A stretch of 64,000 nucleotides of DNA from an uncultured Eubacteriales bacterium (lineage in GTDB: Bacteria; Bacillota; Clostridia; Christensenellales; Borkfalkiaceae). A program made the translations under genes and the position numbers. Of this stretch, positions 17,740 through 26,419 are shown in pieces. The stretch lies in assembly GCA_900543915.1 (NCBI GenBank), contig UQTB01000002.1, positions 62,001-126,000 on the forward strand, written 5' to 3'. The notes under the pieces are model-generated. The model had not been told where the DNA came from and made no database searches. It saw nothing but the letters and a program-made list of their open reading frames with translations. Each line of letters opens with the position of its first letter. The stretch's first letter is position 1.

Positions 17740-19548
17740 TCAGCGATAAAGCGGGCCGTATTGCGCGCACGCTCTGTAATCGGCGCCCTCTTTATCCCGC
17801 GTGCCGAACGCAGACCATGCGTGCGGGCGGTAAATATCCTTGTCTTCCAGATTGTGGAAGGAAACGGGCATTCTCAGCATGGAGGCGAGCGTCACGAGAT
17901 CCTTTCCGACGTGTCCGTACACGAACGCGCCGTGATTCGCGCCCCAGTTCGCCATCACGTTATATACGCTGCTCCCTGCCTCTGCGGTTGCAGTCAGCCG
18001 GGGAACAAACCATGTCGACGGCCACGTTCTGTCCGTACGATATAAAAGTGCGTGATCTACTTCCGCAGGCAGGGTCACCGTCCAGCCTTCCGAAATCTGC
18101 AGGGTGTAGCCGATCCCGTCCACCATGTTGACGCGTGCGAGCGTCACGGGCATTTCGTGTTGCGTCGAGAAGGAAGAAGAGAAGCCGCCGCCGCGGAAAT
18201 AGCCGCGGTTTGCGGGAGAAAATTCAGTGTTATCGAGCATTGCGTCGATGTCCTTCTGTTCTACTTCCCACCAGCGCTTCATGCAGTAGTTGCCGTCCAC
18301 ATCCACGCTCACACCCGTGCCGTCCAAGGCCGCCGCGCCCGAATTGATCAGGTGCATAAATCCGTTCGCCGCCTTTCCTTCCGGTTTCCAGCCGGTCACT
18401 CTCTCGACCGCTTCCGGACTCCAATAGGTTCTGACGTCTGCAAAGACGCTCGAACGCCCGGTCAGCAGATGCAGAAAGAGCATCGCGATCCCGTTGCAGT
18501 TGTCGTTTTCAGTCGCCAGTACGGTTGGCTGTTTCTTGCCGTTCCAGTCGAAAGTAGAGTTGAGAATGGCCTCCGTAAAGTCTCCGTTCGGGAGATAATC
18601 CGTCCACATTCTCTGCCCCTGGAAACCGCCGAAAATCGCATTTCTTCCCAACGCCTCTTCGTTGCAGGTCACGTGATCCAGCATGCGCTCGGAGTCCATT
18701 TTCTGCGAAGCGAGTTTGGGATTCCCCAGCATGATATCCCTTACGATCAGCGTCATTTTTACGACGAATTCCCACTGCTCGTCCAGCTCTTTTCTCGTAA
18801 AGTCTTTCTGCTCGAATGCGGTTCCGTTCCAGTCCTTGCCCTCTTTTACCTTTTCCTTGACGAATTTCAGCGCCTTTTCATACTCCGCATGGTCGTAAAT
18901 CGCAAAGTCGATACGCCGTTTGATCTCCGTCATATCCACCCACTCGGTGCGGATTCCCAAAAATTTCTGCATGAGATTGGCGTCGGCAAAACTTCCGCCG
19001 ATTCCCATCGCCACGCTTCCGATCCCCACGTAGGCTTTATCTCTCATCTGCCCGACGGCCACCGCGCAGCGGGCGAAACGCAGGATCTTTTCTTCCACGT
19101 CCGGCGTGATGCCGCTCATGTTCATATCCTGCACATCTTTGCCGTAAATCGCAAATGCGGGCAGCCCTCTCTGGGCATGCGCAGCCATAACGGCGGCGAG
19201 ATAGACCGCCCCCGGGCGCTCCGTGCCGTTAAAGCCCCAGACCGCTTTTACCGTCAGCGGATCCAGATCCATGGTTTCGCTCCCGTAACACCAGCACGGC
19301 GTTACGGACAGCGTCGCGACGACGTTCTGTTCCCTGAAGTATTCCGCGCAGCGCGCAGCTTCCGCGCCGCCGCCGATCGTGCAAGGGGAAATTACGACTT
19401 CGCACGGCGAGCCGTCCGCGTAAAACACGTTTTTCTCAATCAGCTCTTTCGCGGCATTCGCCATTCCCATTGTCTGTGCTTCCAAGCCTTCCCGAATGCC
19501 GCCCCATCTGCCGTCGATGGTCGGCCGAATTCCGATTCTCGCTTTCAT
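17740..19548 (-). CDS. fucI: L-fucose isomerase
   Basis: Converts L-fucose to L-fuculose (and D-arabinose to D-ribulose), a manganese enzyme of the cytoplasm. At 602 residues it is of normal length. It opens with MKARIGIRPTIDGRWGGIRE. Active-site motifs are LATENDNCNGIAM (metal-ligand Glu), SVFADVRTYW (Asp) and GANHGAFVYGH (His). It follows fucU with no gap and is the last gene of the sugar import operon. Fuculokinase and fuculose-phosphate aldolase genes are not in the window. Confidence 0.95.
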   Translation of the reverse strand: MKARIGIRPTIDGRWGGIREGLEAQTMGMANAAKELIEKNVFYADGSPCEVVISPCTIGGGAEAARCAEYFREQNVVATLSVTPCWCYGSETMDLDPLTVKAVWGFNGTERPGAVYLAAVMAAHAQRGLPAFAIYGKDVQDMNMSGITPDVEEKILRFARCAVAVGQMRDKAYVGIGSVAMGIGGSFADANLMQKFLGIRTEWVDMTEIKRRIDFAIYDHAEYEKALKFVKEKVKEGKDWNGTAFEQKDFTRKELDEQWEFVVKMTLIVRDIMLGNPKLASQKMDSERMLDHVTCNEEALGRNAIFGGFQGQRMWTDYLPNGDFTEAILNSTFDWNGKKQPTVLATENDNCNGIAMLFLHLLTGRSSVFADVRTYWSPEAVERVTGWKPEGKAANGFMHLINSGAAALDGTGVSVDVDGNYCMKRWWEVEQKDIDAMLDNTEFSPANRGYFRGGGFSSSFSTQHEMPVTLARVNMVDGIGYTLQISEGWTVTLPAEVDHALLYRTDRTWPSTWFVPRLTATAEAGSSVYNVMANWGANHGAFVYGHVGKDLVTLASMLRMPVSFHNLEDKDIYRPHAWSAFGTRDKEGADYRACAQYGPLYR

Positions 19549-19974
19549 TTATCTGATCACTCCTTTTTTCAAAATTATATTCGCGTAAATCTGCTCCTCA
19601 CCGGATGCGATTACTGCAAACGCTTCCTTAGCACGTTCGTAAAAAGCGAAACGCTCCATATATCCGATCCGCGCATTCGGCTCTTTTTCTGCCGCCACGC
19701 GCCTGTAATCTTCCCAAATCACGGGGACAACGGCGTCCCCCTTTACCACTTCCATCAAGATAAAATTTTCCGCCGCGTACGTATCCAACGGCATAACGCT
19801 CAGGATTGCGGACAGCAGTTCCGCGCCGCCGATCCCGTCCGCGCGGACGACGCGCCTGCCGTACTGTACGGCGGGAAAATTCGCATCCCCTATCACGATT
19901 TCGTCTCCGTGTCCCATTTCCGCCAAAATCTTAATCAGCTCGGGCGACAAGAGTTTCGGTATCCCCTTTAACAT
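19549..19974 (-). CDS. fucU: L-fucose mutarotase (RbsD/FucU family)
   Basis: Interconverts the anomers of fucose so that imported sugar can feed the isomerase. At 141 residues it has the family opening MLKGIPKLLSPELIKILAEM, followed by GHGDEIVIGDANFPA with the catalytic His. The position directly before fucI favours fucose over ribose. A two-hairpin gap of about 98 bp separates it from the binding-protein gene upstream. Confidence 0.93.
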   Translation of the reverse strand: MLKGIPKLLSPELIKILAEMGHGDEIVIGDANFPAVQYGRRVVRADGIGGAELLSAILSVMPLDTYAAENFILMEVVKGDAVVPVIWEDYRRVAAEKEPNARIGYMERFAFYERAKEAFAVIASGEEQIYANIILKKGVIR

Positions 19975-20001
19975 AATTTCCCCTCAATTATAAAGCTATC
20001 C

Positions 20002-20054
20002 GCGCGGAATACCGCGCATTGATTGTTTGCGGCGGCGAGACCTGCCGCCGCAAA
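20002..20054 (-). repeat. Two intercistronic hairpins after the sugar-binding protein gene
   Basis: Reading on the minus strand, a perfect 11-bp stem with a seven-base loop (20026-20054) is followed by a six-bp stem with an AATA loop (20002-20017). Neither has a U-run, so they are not standard terminators. Such hairpins commonly protect the 3' end of binding-protein mRNA and lower downstream expression; that role is inferred here. Confidence 0.6.
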
Positions 20055-20072
20055 TTCAATGAACCCGTTTCC

Positions 20073-21113
20073 TTAACCCTTATAGAAGATATTTTCTTCT
20101 TCCAGCTGATCGATGTTTTCGGACGTGTACCATCTTCCGCCGATACCGACGTCGGAGACCGTTTCACCCGCCAGTTTCTTCGCGGCAAGCTCTACCGCCT
20201 TGTAACCGATATTGTAGGAATCCTGCGCGACAGAACCGACGAGAAGCCCGTACGTTTTACCGGCGTCCTTAATCCAGTCATACTGATTGGTACCGCAGTC
20301 AAACCCGCAGAACAGAATGTTTTTATAAGTATCCGCATTGTCCGAAACTTCCGGATAAACTTCATTGACGACGCCTTCATTGGTCATGAAAATCGCAGAG
20401 ACGCCTTCGTTGTTCAGCGCCTGAAGGGCAGCCTTATACTCACCTGTGTTATTCGTCTTTGCCTGAAGGTGGATTTCAATCGTGAACCCGTCCGCCTGCG
20501 CAAGAGCCTCGATCTTCTCGATAAAGCCGTTCGCTCTGTCGAGCCCGGTGGCAGTCGCGTCGTGCCGGATTACGCCGACATGATACGTCGTTCCCGCAGT
20601 CAGCTTATTGTTATCCTTTAAATATTTATAAAAATTTTCCGCTACAACCGCCGCGGCAGCCTTGTTATCCGTCGCGACGCTGCCGACTGTGGGATCTTTC
20701 CCCTCGGTGATATCCGCGCCGTCCGAATACAGACCGCTGTCAAATTCCACAACAGGGATTCCCTTTTCAAACGCAGTGACCAATTCGTCGGTGAAACCGA
20801 GCCCGATCGTCGCGAGCACCATTGCCTTTGTGCTCGCGTTCCCCAGAGCCGCCTGCACCATTTCGCGCTGGGTACCGACGTACTCTTCGCTTTCGCCTAC
20901 AGGCCCCTTAAACGTGACGTTATAGCCGTATTCCTCCCCCGCCGCCATAGCGCCTGACTTGACCGCCTGCCAAAACGCATGCGTTTCTCCCTTTGCAATG
21001 ACCGCAATGGTATCTTTACCGCCACCCCGCTGACAGGCTGCTCCCGCAAAAGCAATGACCCCGCACATCAGAACCGCCAGTACCATTACCAGCTTTTTGC
21101 CAAACCGTTTCAT
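20073..21113 (-). CDS. Sugar ABC transporter substrate-binding lipoprotein
   Basis: Periplasmic-binding-protein-like lipoprotein of the RbsB/LacI type 1 family, 346 residues. A lipoprotein signal peptide ends in a GAAC lipobox (Cys27), so it is anchored outside the membrane. The mature part opens with DTIAVIAKGETHAFWQAVKSG, the type of sugar-binding start seen in RbsB and MglB. Context (fucU, fucI, AraC regulator) suggests fucose or a related sugar. It follows the permease gene after 43 bp. Confidence 0.9.
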   Translation of the reverse strand: MKRFGKKLVMVLAVLMCGVIAFAGAACQRGGGKDTIAVIAKGETHAFWQAVKSGAMAAGEEYGYNVTFKGPVGESEEYVGTQREMVQAALGNASTKAMVLATIGLGFTDELVTAFEKGIPVVEFDSGLYSDGADITEGKDPTVGSVATDNKAAAAVVAENFYKYLKDNNKLTAGTTYHVGVIRHDATATGLDRANGFIEKIEALAQADGFTIEIHLQAKTNNTGEYKAALQALNNEGVSAIFMTNEGVVNEVYPEVSDNADTYKNILFCGFDCGTNQYDWIKDAGKTYGLLVGSVAQDSYNIGYKAVELAAKKLAGETVSDVGIGGRWYTSENIDQLEEENIFYKG

Positions 21114-21156
21114 AAATTTCCTCCTGTTTTTTTAATTTAAATCGCAAGACTGCGCT

Positions 21157-22683
21157 TTAACCGTTCTTTTTGCGGCGCTCCGCATGTTCGGCACGCCTGG
21201 CTTTCGCTTTGTAGGCCTTCTCTTCCCGCCTGATACGGGTATCTTCTTTTTTCAGCCCGGGCAGCTGTTCTTTCCGCTGTTTTTTCAGCGCGAGGATCTC
21301 CGCATTGATTTCCGCTATGCGATCCTGCGCCTCCTTCGCCACGCTCTCTTTCGTCTCCAAAATCGCAGCAGCGGCTTCGCTCCCCTCTTTTTTCGCGCGC
21401 TCTATGATTTCTCTCGCGGCTCCCTTATCGGCTTCTCCCGACTTTTTCAAAGCTGCCGCTTCCGCTCTTCCCTCTTTGACGGCCGCCCTTTTGGCGCGTC
21501 CGGCGCGGATGGAGACGTCGCCCGCACGGGATCGCTGAACATCTCTTTCAACGCGCAGCGCTTCGACTTCCTCCGCCGTCGTTCTCCTGAGCTTCTTTGC
21601 CCCGCGCTCGATTTTCACGCGGTTCATGGATTTCTTTTTGAATACGTCCAACAAAACTGCGCCGACGACGATCAGACCGGTCACCGCATAAGTTATGAAC
21701 GTCGCGGTGAGCGTACTGTCAAACTGAATCAACGTAAAGTTGAGTCCCTGCCGGATTACCACGAGGATGATCGAGCCGAAAATGGTACCTATGATCGACG
21801 CAAAGCCGCCCGTCGTGCTGGTCCCGCCGATGTATACGCCGGCGATCGCATCCAGCTCCATCCCGTTCCCGCTCGCAAGCGTCAGAGAAGGATTGGACGC
21901 CGTCCAGAAAAGCGCCGCCATGCCGGCGAACAGACCGCCGATCGCATACGCAATGACTTTATATTTATCGACGTTGATTCCTGAAAGGCGCGTGGCTTCC
22001 TCATTGCTTCCGATCGCCAGGATATACCGGCCGACCTTTGTCTTGTACATTACGACCATGCAGATGATTGTCAGAACAATGACCCAGACGAGGCCGATGG
22101 GAAAGCCGTTCAGATTCGTAAAGATCTGCTGGAACCAGCTGGACGCCGGGTACTTGATCGCAGAAGAGCGACCGGTGATGCTCTCCGCGATTATCGCGGA
22201 AATCCCGCGGGAAAACAGCATGGTACCCAGCGTTGCGATAAACGGCGGAAGTTTGCACTTCGCCACCAGAAAGCCGTTGATCAGCCCGAACACCAGCCCG
22301 AAGATCAGCATCAGCGGAATGGTCAGCCAAAGCAGATCGTTGACGGTAGTCGACGTTTCGCAGATCGCCCCCGCCATAACGGCGGACGCGATGCAGGAAG
22401 TACCGATGGAAAGATCGATCCCGCCCGTCGCAATGACGAACGTAACGCCCAGCCCGAGGATCGCGTACGGAACGAACGACTTTGTCATCGTCAGCAAGTT
22501 GCTGGAACCGGCAAAGCTGCTGTTGATCAGCGTGAAGATCAGAAACAATATGAGCGTCGCGCCGATGATGATCATGTTCTGCATTCCGTGCACTTTGACG
22601 TAATTGACCGTCTTTACGCCGAACTGGCGGCTGCGGCCGCGCAGATTCAGCGTCACTTCATATTGGTTTGCCACTTGTTTCAT
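21157..22683 (-). CDS. Sugar ABC transporter permease with long charged C-terminal tail
   Basis: RbsC/MglC-type permease, 508 residues from the chosen ATG. About ten membrane helices lie between residues 35 and 347, with the family motif NEEATRLSGINVDKYK (EAA-like loop) and GGIDLSIG. Beyond residue about 352 the protein carries about 157 additional residues rich in Lys, Arg, Glu and Ala, predicted to be coiled coil and cytoplasmic. Ordinary RbsC proteins end near 330. The ATG is preceded by GAGGGAGGAAA and lies one base after the ATPase stop; a start nine codons upstream would overlap that gene. Confidence 0.9.
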   Translation of the reverse strand: MKQVANQYEVTLNLRGRSRQFGVKTVNYVKVHGMQNMIIIGATLILFLIFTLINSSFAGSSNLLTMTKSFVPYAILGLGVTFVIATGGIDLSIGTSCIASAVMAGAICETSTTVNDLLWLTIPLMLIFGLVFGLINGFLVAKCKLPPFIATLGTMLFSRGISAIIAESITGRSSAIKYPASSWFQQIFTNLNGFPIGLVWVIVLTIICMVVMYKTKVGRYILAIGSNEEATRLSGINVDKYKVIAYAIGGLFAGMAALFWTASNPSLTLASGNGMELDAIAGVYIGGTSTTGGFASIIGTIFGSIILVVIRQGLNFTLIQFDSTLTATFITYAVTGLIVVGAVLLDVFKKKSMNRVKIERGAKKLRRTTAEEVEALRVERDVQRSRAGDVSIRAGRAKRAAVKEGRAEAAALKKSGEADKGAAREIIERAKKEGSEAAAAILETKESVAKEAQDRIAEINAEILALKKQRKEQLPGLKKEDTRIRREEKAYKAKARRAEHAERRKKNG

Positions 22684-22684
22684 T

Positions 22685-24184
22685 TTAGTTTTCCTCCCTC
22701 TTTGTCGCAAGTTGCATGATATTTTCCTGATTCGCTTCGGAAATATCCAGTTCGCCCGTTTTCCGCCCCTCGCACATCACCAGAACGCGGTCGCTCATGC
22801 GGAGGATTTCCACCAGTTCGGAAGAAATCATAATGATGGATTTGCCCTGTTTCGCCAAATCGTTCATCAGCTTGTAGATTTCGCTCTTCGCCCCCACGTC
22901 GATTCCCCTCGTGGGTTCGTCGAAGATAAGAATATCGCTGTTTTTGATCAGCCACCTGGCGATGATCACCTTCTGCTGATTGCCGCCCGAAAGGTTTTTA
23001 AGCGCCTGTTCCATGGAAGGCGTTTTCGTGCGGAGTTTTTCATTTTCCGCCTGCGCCTCCTCTTTCAGAAGCCGATCGTTGATGAGCCCGAATCTGGTAT
23101 AGCGCTCCATGGAAGAAATCGCCGTATTCTCCGCAACGGATTTAATGAGCATCAGTCCGTAACGTTTTCTGTCCTCGGAAAGATAGCCGATTCCGTGCTT
23201 TACCGCGTCTTCAGGAGATTTGATAAATACCTGTTTTCCGTTTACATAAATTTCGCCGCTGTCGTAGGGATCCGCCCCGAAGATCGCCCGGGCGACCTCC
23301 GTCCTTCCCGCGCCCATCAGCCCGGAAAACCCGAGAATTTCTCCCCTTCTCAGCTGAAAACTGACATTTCTGACCGTCTTTCCGCTGGTGAGGTTTCTGA
23401 CTTCCAGAACGACCGGCGCATCCTTCGGAACTTCGCTCTTGGTCTTGGGATCCTCATAGACCACGCGGCCGATCATCATGCTGATGATGTCGTCTTTCGT
23501 GACGTCCGCCGTGTTTACCGTATCCACATATTCGCCGTCCCGCATGACGGTTATGCGGTCGGAAATCCGGTTGATCTCATCCATACGGTGGGAAATGTAG
23601 ATCATCCCGATTCCCTTTGCCTTCAGATCGGTCATGATCGTGAAAAGCTCTTCGATTTCCGACTGCGTCAGCGCGGCGGTCGGCTCGTCCAGAACCAAAA
23701 TCTTGCAGTCCCTGGAAATCGCCTTTGCAATTTCCACCATCTGCTGTTTTCCGACCGTCAGTTTTCCCAGCTGAAGGTTGGGATCGATGTTGATGCCGAT
23801 ATGGCGGAAGAGCTTTTCCGTCTCTTTGACCATATCGCCGTCCCTGATGATGAATCCGCCGGCCATCGCTTCCCTTCCGATAAAGATGTTCTGCGCCACC
23901 GTCAGATCGTTCATCATGTTGAGTTCTTGGTGAATCATGCTGATCCCCAGATTCTGGGATTCGCCGATGTTTTTCACCGCATAGGGCTTTCCCTCGTACG
24001 TGATTTCCCCCGCATCCGGCTGGTGTATCCCAGTAAGCACCTTCATCAGCGTCGATTTGCCCGCGCCGTTTTCGCCGACCAGCGCGTGCACCTCGCCGTA
24101 ACGAAGGTCAAAATGAACGCCTTTCAGCGCATGCACGCCGGAAAAGCGTTTATCGATGCCGTTCATCTCCAGCAATAAGTTCAT
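22685..24184 (-). CDS. Sugar ABC transporter ATP-binding protein (RbsA/MglA type)
   Basis: A 499-residue ATPase with two fused nucleotide-binding domains that powers sugar import. The first Walker A is GENGAGKSTLMKV (about 37-49). The second domain has the degenerate GLMGAGRTEVARA characteristic of the family. Signatures are LTVGKQQMVEIAKA and LSGGNQQKVIIARW, with Walker B LVLDEPTAALT and LIFDEPTRGIDVGAKSEIY. It is first in the operon, 34 bp downstream of a promoter -10 box. Confidence 0.95.
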   Translation of the reverse strand: MNLLLEMNGIDKRFSGVHALKGVHFDLRYGEVHALVGENGAGKSTLMKVLTGIHQPDAGEITYEGKPYAVKNIGESQNLGISMIHQELNMMNDLTVAQNIFIGREAMAGGFIIRDGDMVKETEKLFRHIGINIDPNLQLGKLTVGKQQMVEIAKAISRDCKILVLDEPTAALTQSEIEELFTIMTDLKAKGIGMIYISHRMDEINRISDRITVMRDGEYVDTVNTADVTKDDIISMMIGRVVYEDPKTKSEVPKDAPVVLEVRNLTSGKTVRNVSFQLRRGEILGFSGLMGAGRTEVARAIFGADPYDSGEIYVNGKQVFIKSPEDAVKHGIGYLSEDRKRYGLMLIKSVAENTAISSMERYTRFGLINDRLLKEEAQAENEKLRTKTPSMEQALKNLSGGNQQKVIIARWLIKNSDILIFDEPTRGIDVGAKSEIYKLMNDLAKQGKSIIMISSELVEILRMSDRVLVMCEGRKTGELDISEANQENIMQLATKREEN

Positions 24185-24217
24185 AAGCGTTCCCCCTCTT
24201 CGGATCCTTGCAATTTT

Positions 24218-24246
24218 ATTCTAATCCGGCCGGTCAGATTTTTCAA
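24218..24246 (-). promoter_or_regulatory. Promoter of the fucose-type sugar operon
   Basis: Minus-strand TTGAAA (24241-24246) and TAGAAT (24218-24223) with a 17-bp spacer. A CCGGCCGG palindrome lies inside the spacer and could be part of an operator. Confidence 0.65.
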
Positions 24247-24303
24247 TAGCTCTGATTGCTGAAAAAAAATCACAAAAATTGACATATATTTTCAAAAAAA
24301 GAA

Positions 24304-24332
24304 TTGAAAAAAACAGCAAAATACGCTATAAT
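24304..24332 (+). promoter_or_regulatory. Promoter of the AraC-family regulator
   Basis: TTGAAA (24304-24309) and TATAAT (24327-24332) with a 17-bp spacer. The predicted start near 24339 gives a leader of about 94 nt that contains three palindromes. Confidence 0.7.
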
Positions 24333-24343
24333 ACTGATAAGGT

Positions 24344-24409
24344 ATATTGGTCCGTGCCAATATCCGCACGAAGGGCGCGCCCTTCGTGCCTCTTATCTAG
24401 ATAAGAGGC
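24344..24409 (+). repeat. Three tandem palindromes in the araC leader
   Basis: First is a 7-bp stem with a six-base loop (24344-24363). Second is a perfect 24-base palindrome (24366-24389, half-site GCACGAAGGGCG). Third is a perfect 22-base palindrome (24388-24409, half-site GCCTCTTATCT), sharing two bases with the second. They fill most of the leader between the promoter and the GAGGGAGGAA ribosome site. No U-run follows, so they are not terminators. They could be RNA hairpins or DNA operators. Confidence 0.8.
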
Positions 24410-24432
24410 AAAATACATGAGAGGGAGGAAAC

Positions 24433-25356
24433 ATGAAAGGACTTCACCGTTCGGACACAAGCGTCCGACAGCATTTCGCACTGACGAAAAGCAACGCAGT
24501 TAAATTCAATACCAAGCTCTTGTACGCGGGTAAACTGCAGCGGTCAAAACACTGGAAAGAAGTGCTGCACTCGCATGAATTCTGCGAAATCATCTACATA
24601 CTTTCCGGGATGGGAAAAGTGCAGATCGGAGAGACCGTCTATTCCATCAAAAAGGGAGACCTCCTGGTCTATCACCCGAATGTCCCCCACATGGAATACA
24701 CCGAGGGAAAAACGCCCCTCGAAATGGAATTTTTCGGTATCACCGGCCTGGAGCTGAATCAGCTTGCGCCCGATCATCTGCTGCCGGGAAATTTCTGCCC
24801 CGTCATTCACACCGGGGACAGCTCGAAAAAATTTGAACTTTATTTTCAGTCTCTGGTCGACGAAACGGAGAGCGTACTCGCATACAGCGAGGTCATCTCC
24901 GGATACTGGGCGAAGCTCATTCTGACGAGTATCCTGCGGCTCATCAACGTGTCCGAACGGACGCTCGTAAAAAACATGACTTTTTCTCGCATCCACAATT
25001 ATCTGACCGAAAATTTTGCAAAAATAGAATCCATCGAATACGTCTGCAACGAGCTGTACGTCAGCAAATATTACCTCTCTCACGTATTTAAAAAATACAC
25101 GGGGATTTCTCCGATGCAGTATGTCGCGCAATGCCGGATTTCCCACGCGAAGAAGCTGCTGGAAGAGACCGATCTTTCCGCAAGAGAGATTTCCGAACGC
25201 TGCGGATACGAGGACTGCACGGTCTTTTTCAAGACCTTCCGACGGCTGGAAGGCATGACTCCCATCGGCTATCGGAACGATATCCGCAGAACGGAACATC
25301 AGGACAAAGCCATTCTTTCGGAAGCGGCGTGCACGCAGGCAAACAACGCCATCTGA
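24433..25356 (+). CDS. AraC-family transcriptional regulator
   Basis: A 307-residue regulator. A cupin sugar-binding domain (about 20-130) has an HSHEFCEIIYILSG motif and GDLLVYHPNVPH. A C-terminal double helix-turn-helix (about 185-290) carries NELYVSKYYLSHVFKKYTG and AREISERCGYEDCTVFFKTF. It is divergent from the sugar operon, so it probably controls it, responding to the imported sugar or a derivative; this is inferred from position. The ATG follows GAGGGAGGAAAC. Confidence 0.92.
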   Translation: MKGLHRSDTSVRQHFALTKSNAVKFNTKLLYAGKLQRSKHWKEVLHSHEFCEIIYILSGMGKVQIGETVYSIKKGDLLVYHPNVPHMEYTEGKTPLEMEFFGITGLELNQLAPDHLLPGNFCPVIHTGDSSKKFELYFQSLVDETESVLAYSEVISGYWAKLILTSILRLINVSERTLVKNMTFSRIHNYLTENFAKIESIEYVCNELYVSKYYLSHVFKKYTGISPMQYVAQCRISHAKKLLEETDLSAREISERCGYEDCTVFFKTFRRLEGMTPIGYRNDIRRTEHQDKAILSEAACTQANNAI

Positions 25357-25366
25357 AGCGAAAATT

Positions 25367-25394
25367 AAAAGAGCGGGAAAAAATCCGCTCTTTT
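25367..25394. terminator. Bidirectional terminator between araC-type gene and pgmB
   Basis: A 10-bp stem (AAAAGAGCGG with CCGCTCTTTT) around an A-rich eight-base loop, followed by T residues. It ends both the plus-strand regulator and the long minus-strand unit from 37.2 kb. Confidence 0.75.
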
Positions 25395-25407
25395 TAATCC
25401 GATGATC

Positions 25408-26046
25408 TCAGAGAACAATTTTCAGTAAATCGGAAAATTGCTCCAGACGGTAATTCGTCTTGGGATATCCGGAGGCTTCTCCCAGCCCTGCGGTACGGAA
25501 GCCGCCCGCGACGCCTGCCTCAATGCCCGCTTCGGCATCCTCCACGATCAGACAGTCCGCCGGCTGTAACCCGAGATATTCGGCAGCTTTCAAAAACACT
25601 TCCGGATCGGGCTTTGAGCGGGTCACGTTGTTTCCGTCCGAAACCGCGTCAAAATACCTTTTCAGATCCGTCTTTTCCAAAATCAGCGGCGTGTTTTTGC
25701 TGGAAGAGCCGACCGCAAGCAAAACGCCCGCTTCTCTCAGCCTGACAAGCGTGTCGCGCACGGATGCGGAAACGTCCGCCGGCGCCATATCTTTCAGCAG
25801 CGCGCGGTAAGTTTCATTTTTCTCGGCGGCAAAGCGCTCCTTCTCTTCCTGCGAATACACCCTTTCACTGCCTTCCAGAATAATCTCCAGACTCGCCGCT
25901 CTGGAAACGCCGCGCAGGCGGTCGTTGATCTTTTCATCAAAATAAATGCCCAGGCGATCTGCAAGCGCCTTCCATGCGCGATAGTGATAGCGGTCGGTAA
26001 AACACAGCACCCCGTCGAGATCGAAAATAACGCCCTTGAAATTCAT
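25408..26046 (-). CDS. pgmB: Beta-phosphoglucomutase-like HAD phosphatase/mutase
   Basis: HAD-superfamily protein, 212 residues from the chosen ATG, which follows a GGAGG site. Motif I is FDLDGVLCFTDRYHYRAWK, and the cap region has a DRLRGVSRAASLEIIL stretch typical of beta-phosphoglucomutase, which interconverts beta-glucose-1- and -6-phosphate. Motif II/III regions are VGSSSKNTP and RSKPDPEVFLKAA, with VEDAEAGIEAG at the end. No maltose or trehalose phosphorylase is nearby, so substrate assignment rests on sequence alone. It is the last gene before the terminator. Confidence 0.85.
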   Translation of the reverse strand: MNFKGVIFDLDGVLCFTDRYHYRAWKALADRLGIYFDEKINDRLRGVSRAASLEIILEGSERVYSQEEKERFAAEKNETYRALLKDMAPADVSASVRDTLVRLREAGVLLAVGSSSKNTPLILEKTDLKRYFDAVSDGNNVTRSKPDPEVFLKAAEYLGLQPADCLIVEDAEAGIEAGVAGGFRTAGLGEASGYPKTNYRLEQFSDLLKIVL

Positions 26047-26083
26047 GATCAGATCCTCCGTTTTGTATTTATGTCCGTTTGTT

Positions 26084-26419
26084 TCAGTCCTTTTTCTCTT
26101 CCTGCGGCGCGTTGAGCAGCGCAACGCCCATTACGTCTTCTACCGCAAGGGAAAAACAAAGCCCCTGCCCGACGGTATTCAAACCCGCCGCATGGATGAT
26201 GGCAGACATGATTTCAGCTTTCAATGCCTTTTCCGCAAGAATCAGAATCATTTCTTTTTCCGGCTGAATGGGGATGCCAAAGAGTTTTTCCGCTTCGTGC
26301 GCGCCGGCGCCGCGGGCGTTGATGATCGTGCCTCCGCGCGCACCGACCTGCCGCGCCGCATCCATGACGACGTCATTGAAGCCCCTATTTACAATTGTGA
26401 CAATCAATTCGTAATCCAT
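26084..26419 (-). CDS. PII-like protein (second of a pair)
   Basis: A 111-residue protein with the PII-superfamily ferredoxin-like pattern. It opens with a beta strand and a helix (ELIVTIVNRGFNDVVMDAAR) and a GARGGTIINARGAG turn. The closing strand is GQGLCFSLAVEDVMG, similar to the GxGxIFxxPV segment of PII proteins. The T-loop region is short and lacks the usual modified Tyr, so covalent regulation as in GlnB is unlikely. Its ATG overlaps the stop of the first PII-like gene by one base (TAATG). Confidence 0.75.
   Translation of the reverse strand: MDYELIVTIVNRGFNDVVMDAARQVGARGGTIINARGAGAHEAEKLFGIPIQPEKEMILILAEKALKAEIMSAIIHAAGLNTVGQGLCFSLAVEDVMGVALLNAPQEEKKD

Noticed and set aside
18052..19971. 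A 639-codon plus-strand frame opposite fucI/fucU
   Set aside because: It lies wholly antisense to clearly conserved genes, has no ribosome site and its residue mix is Arg/His-rich, as expected for a shadow frame.
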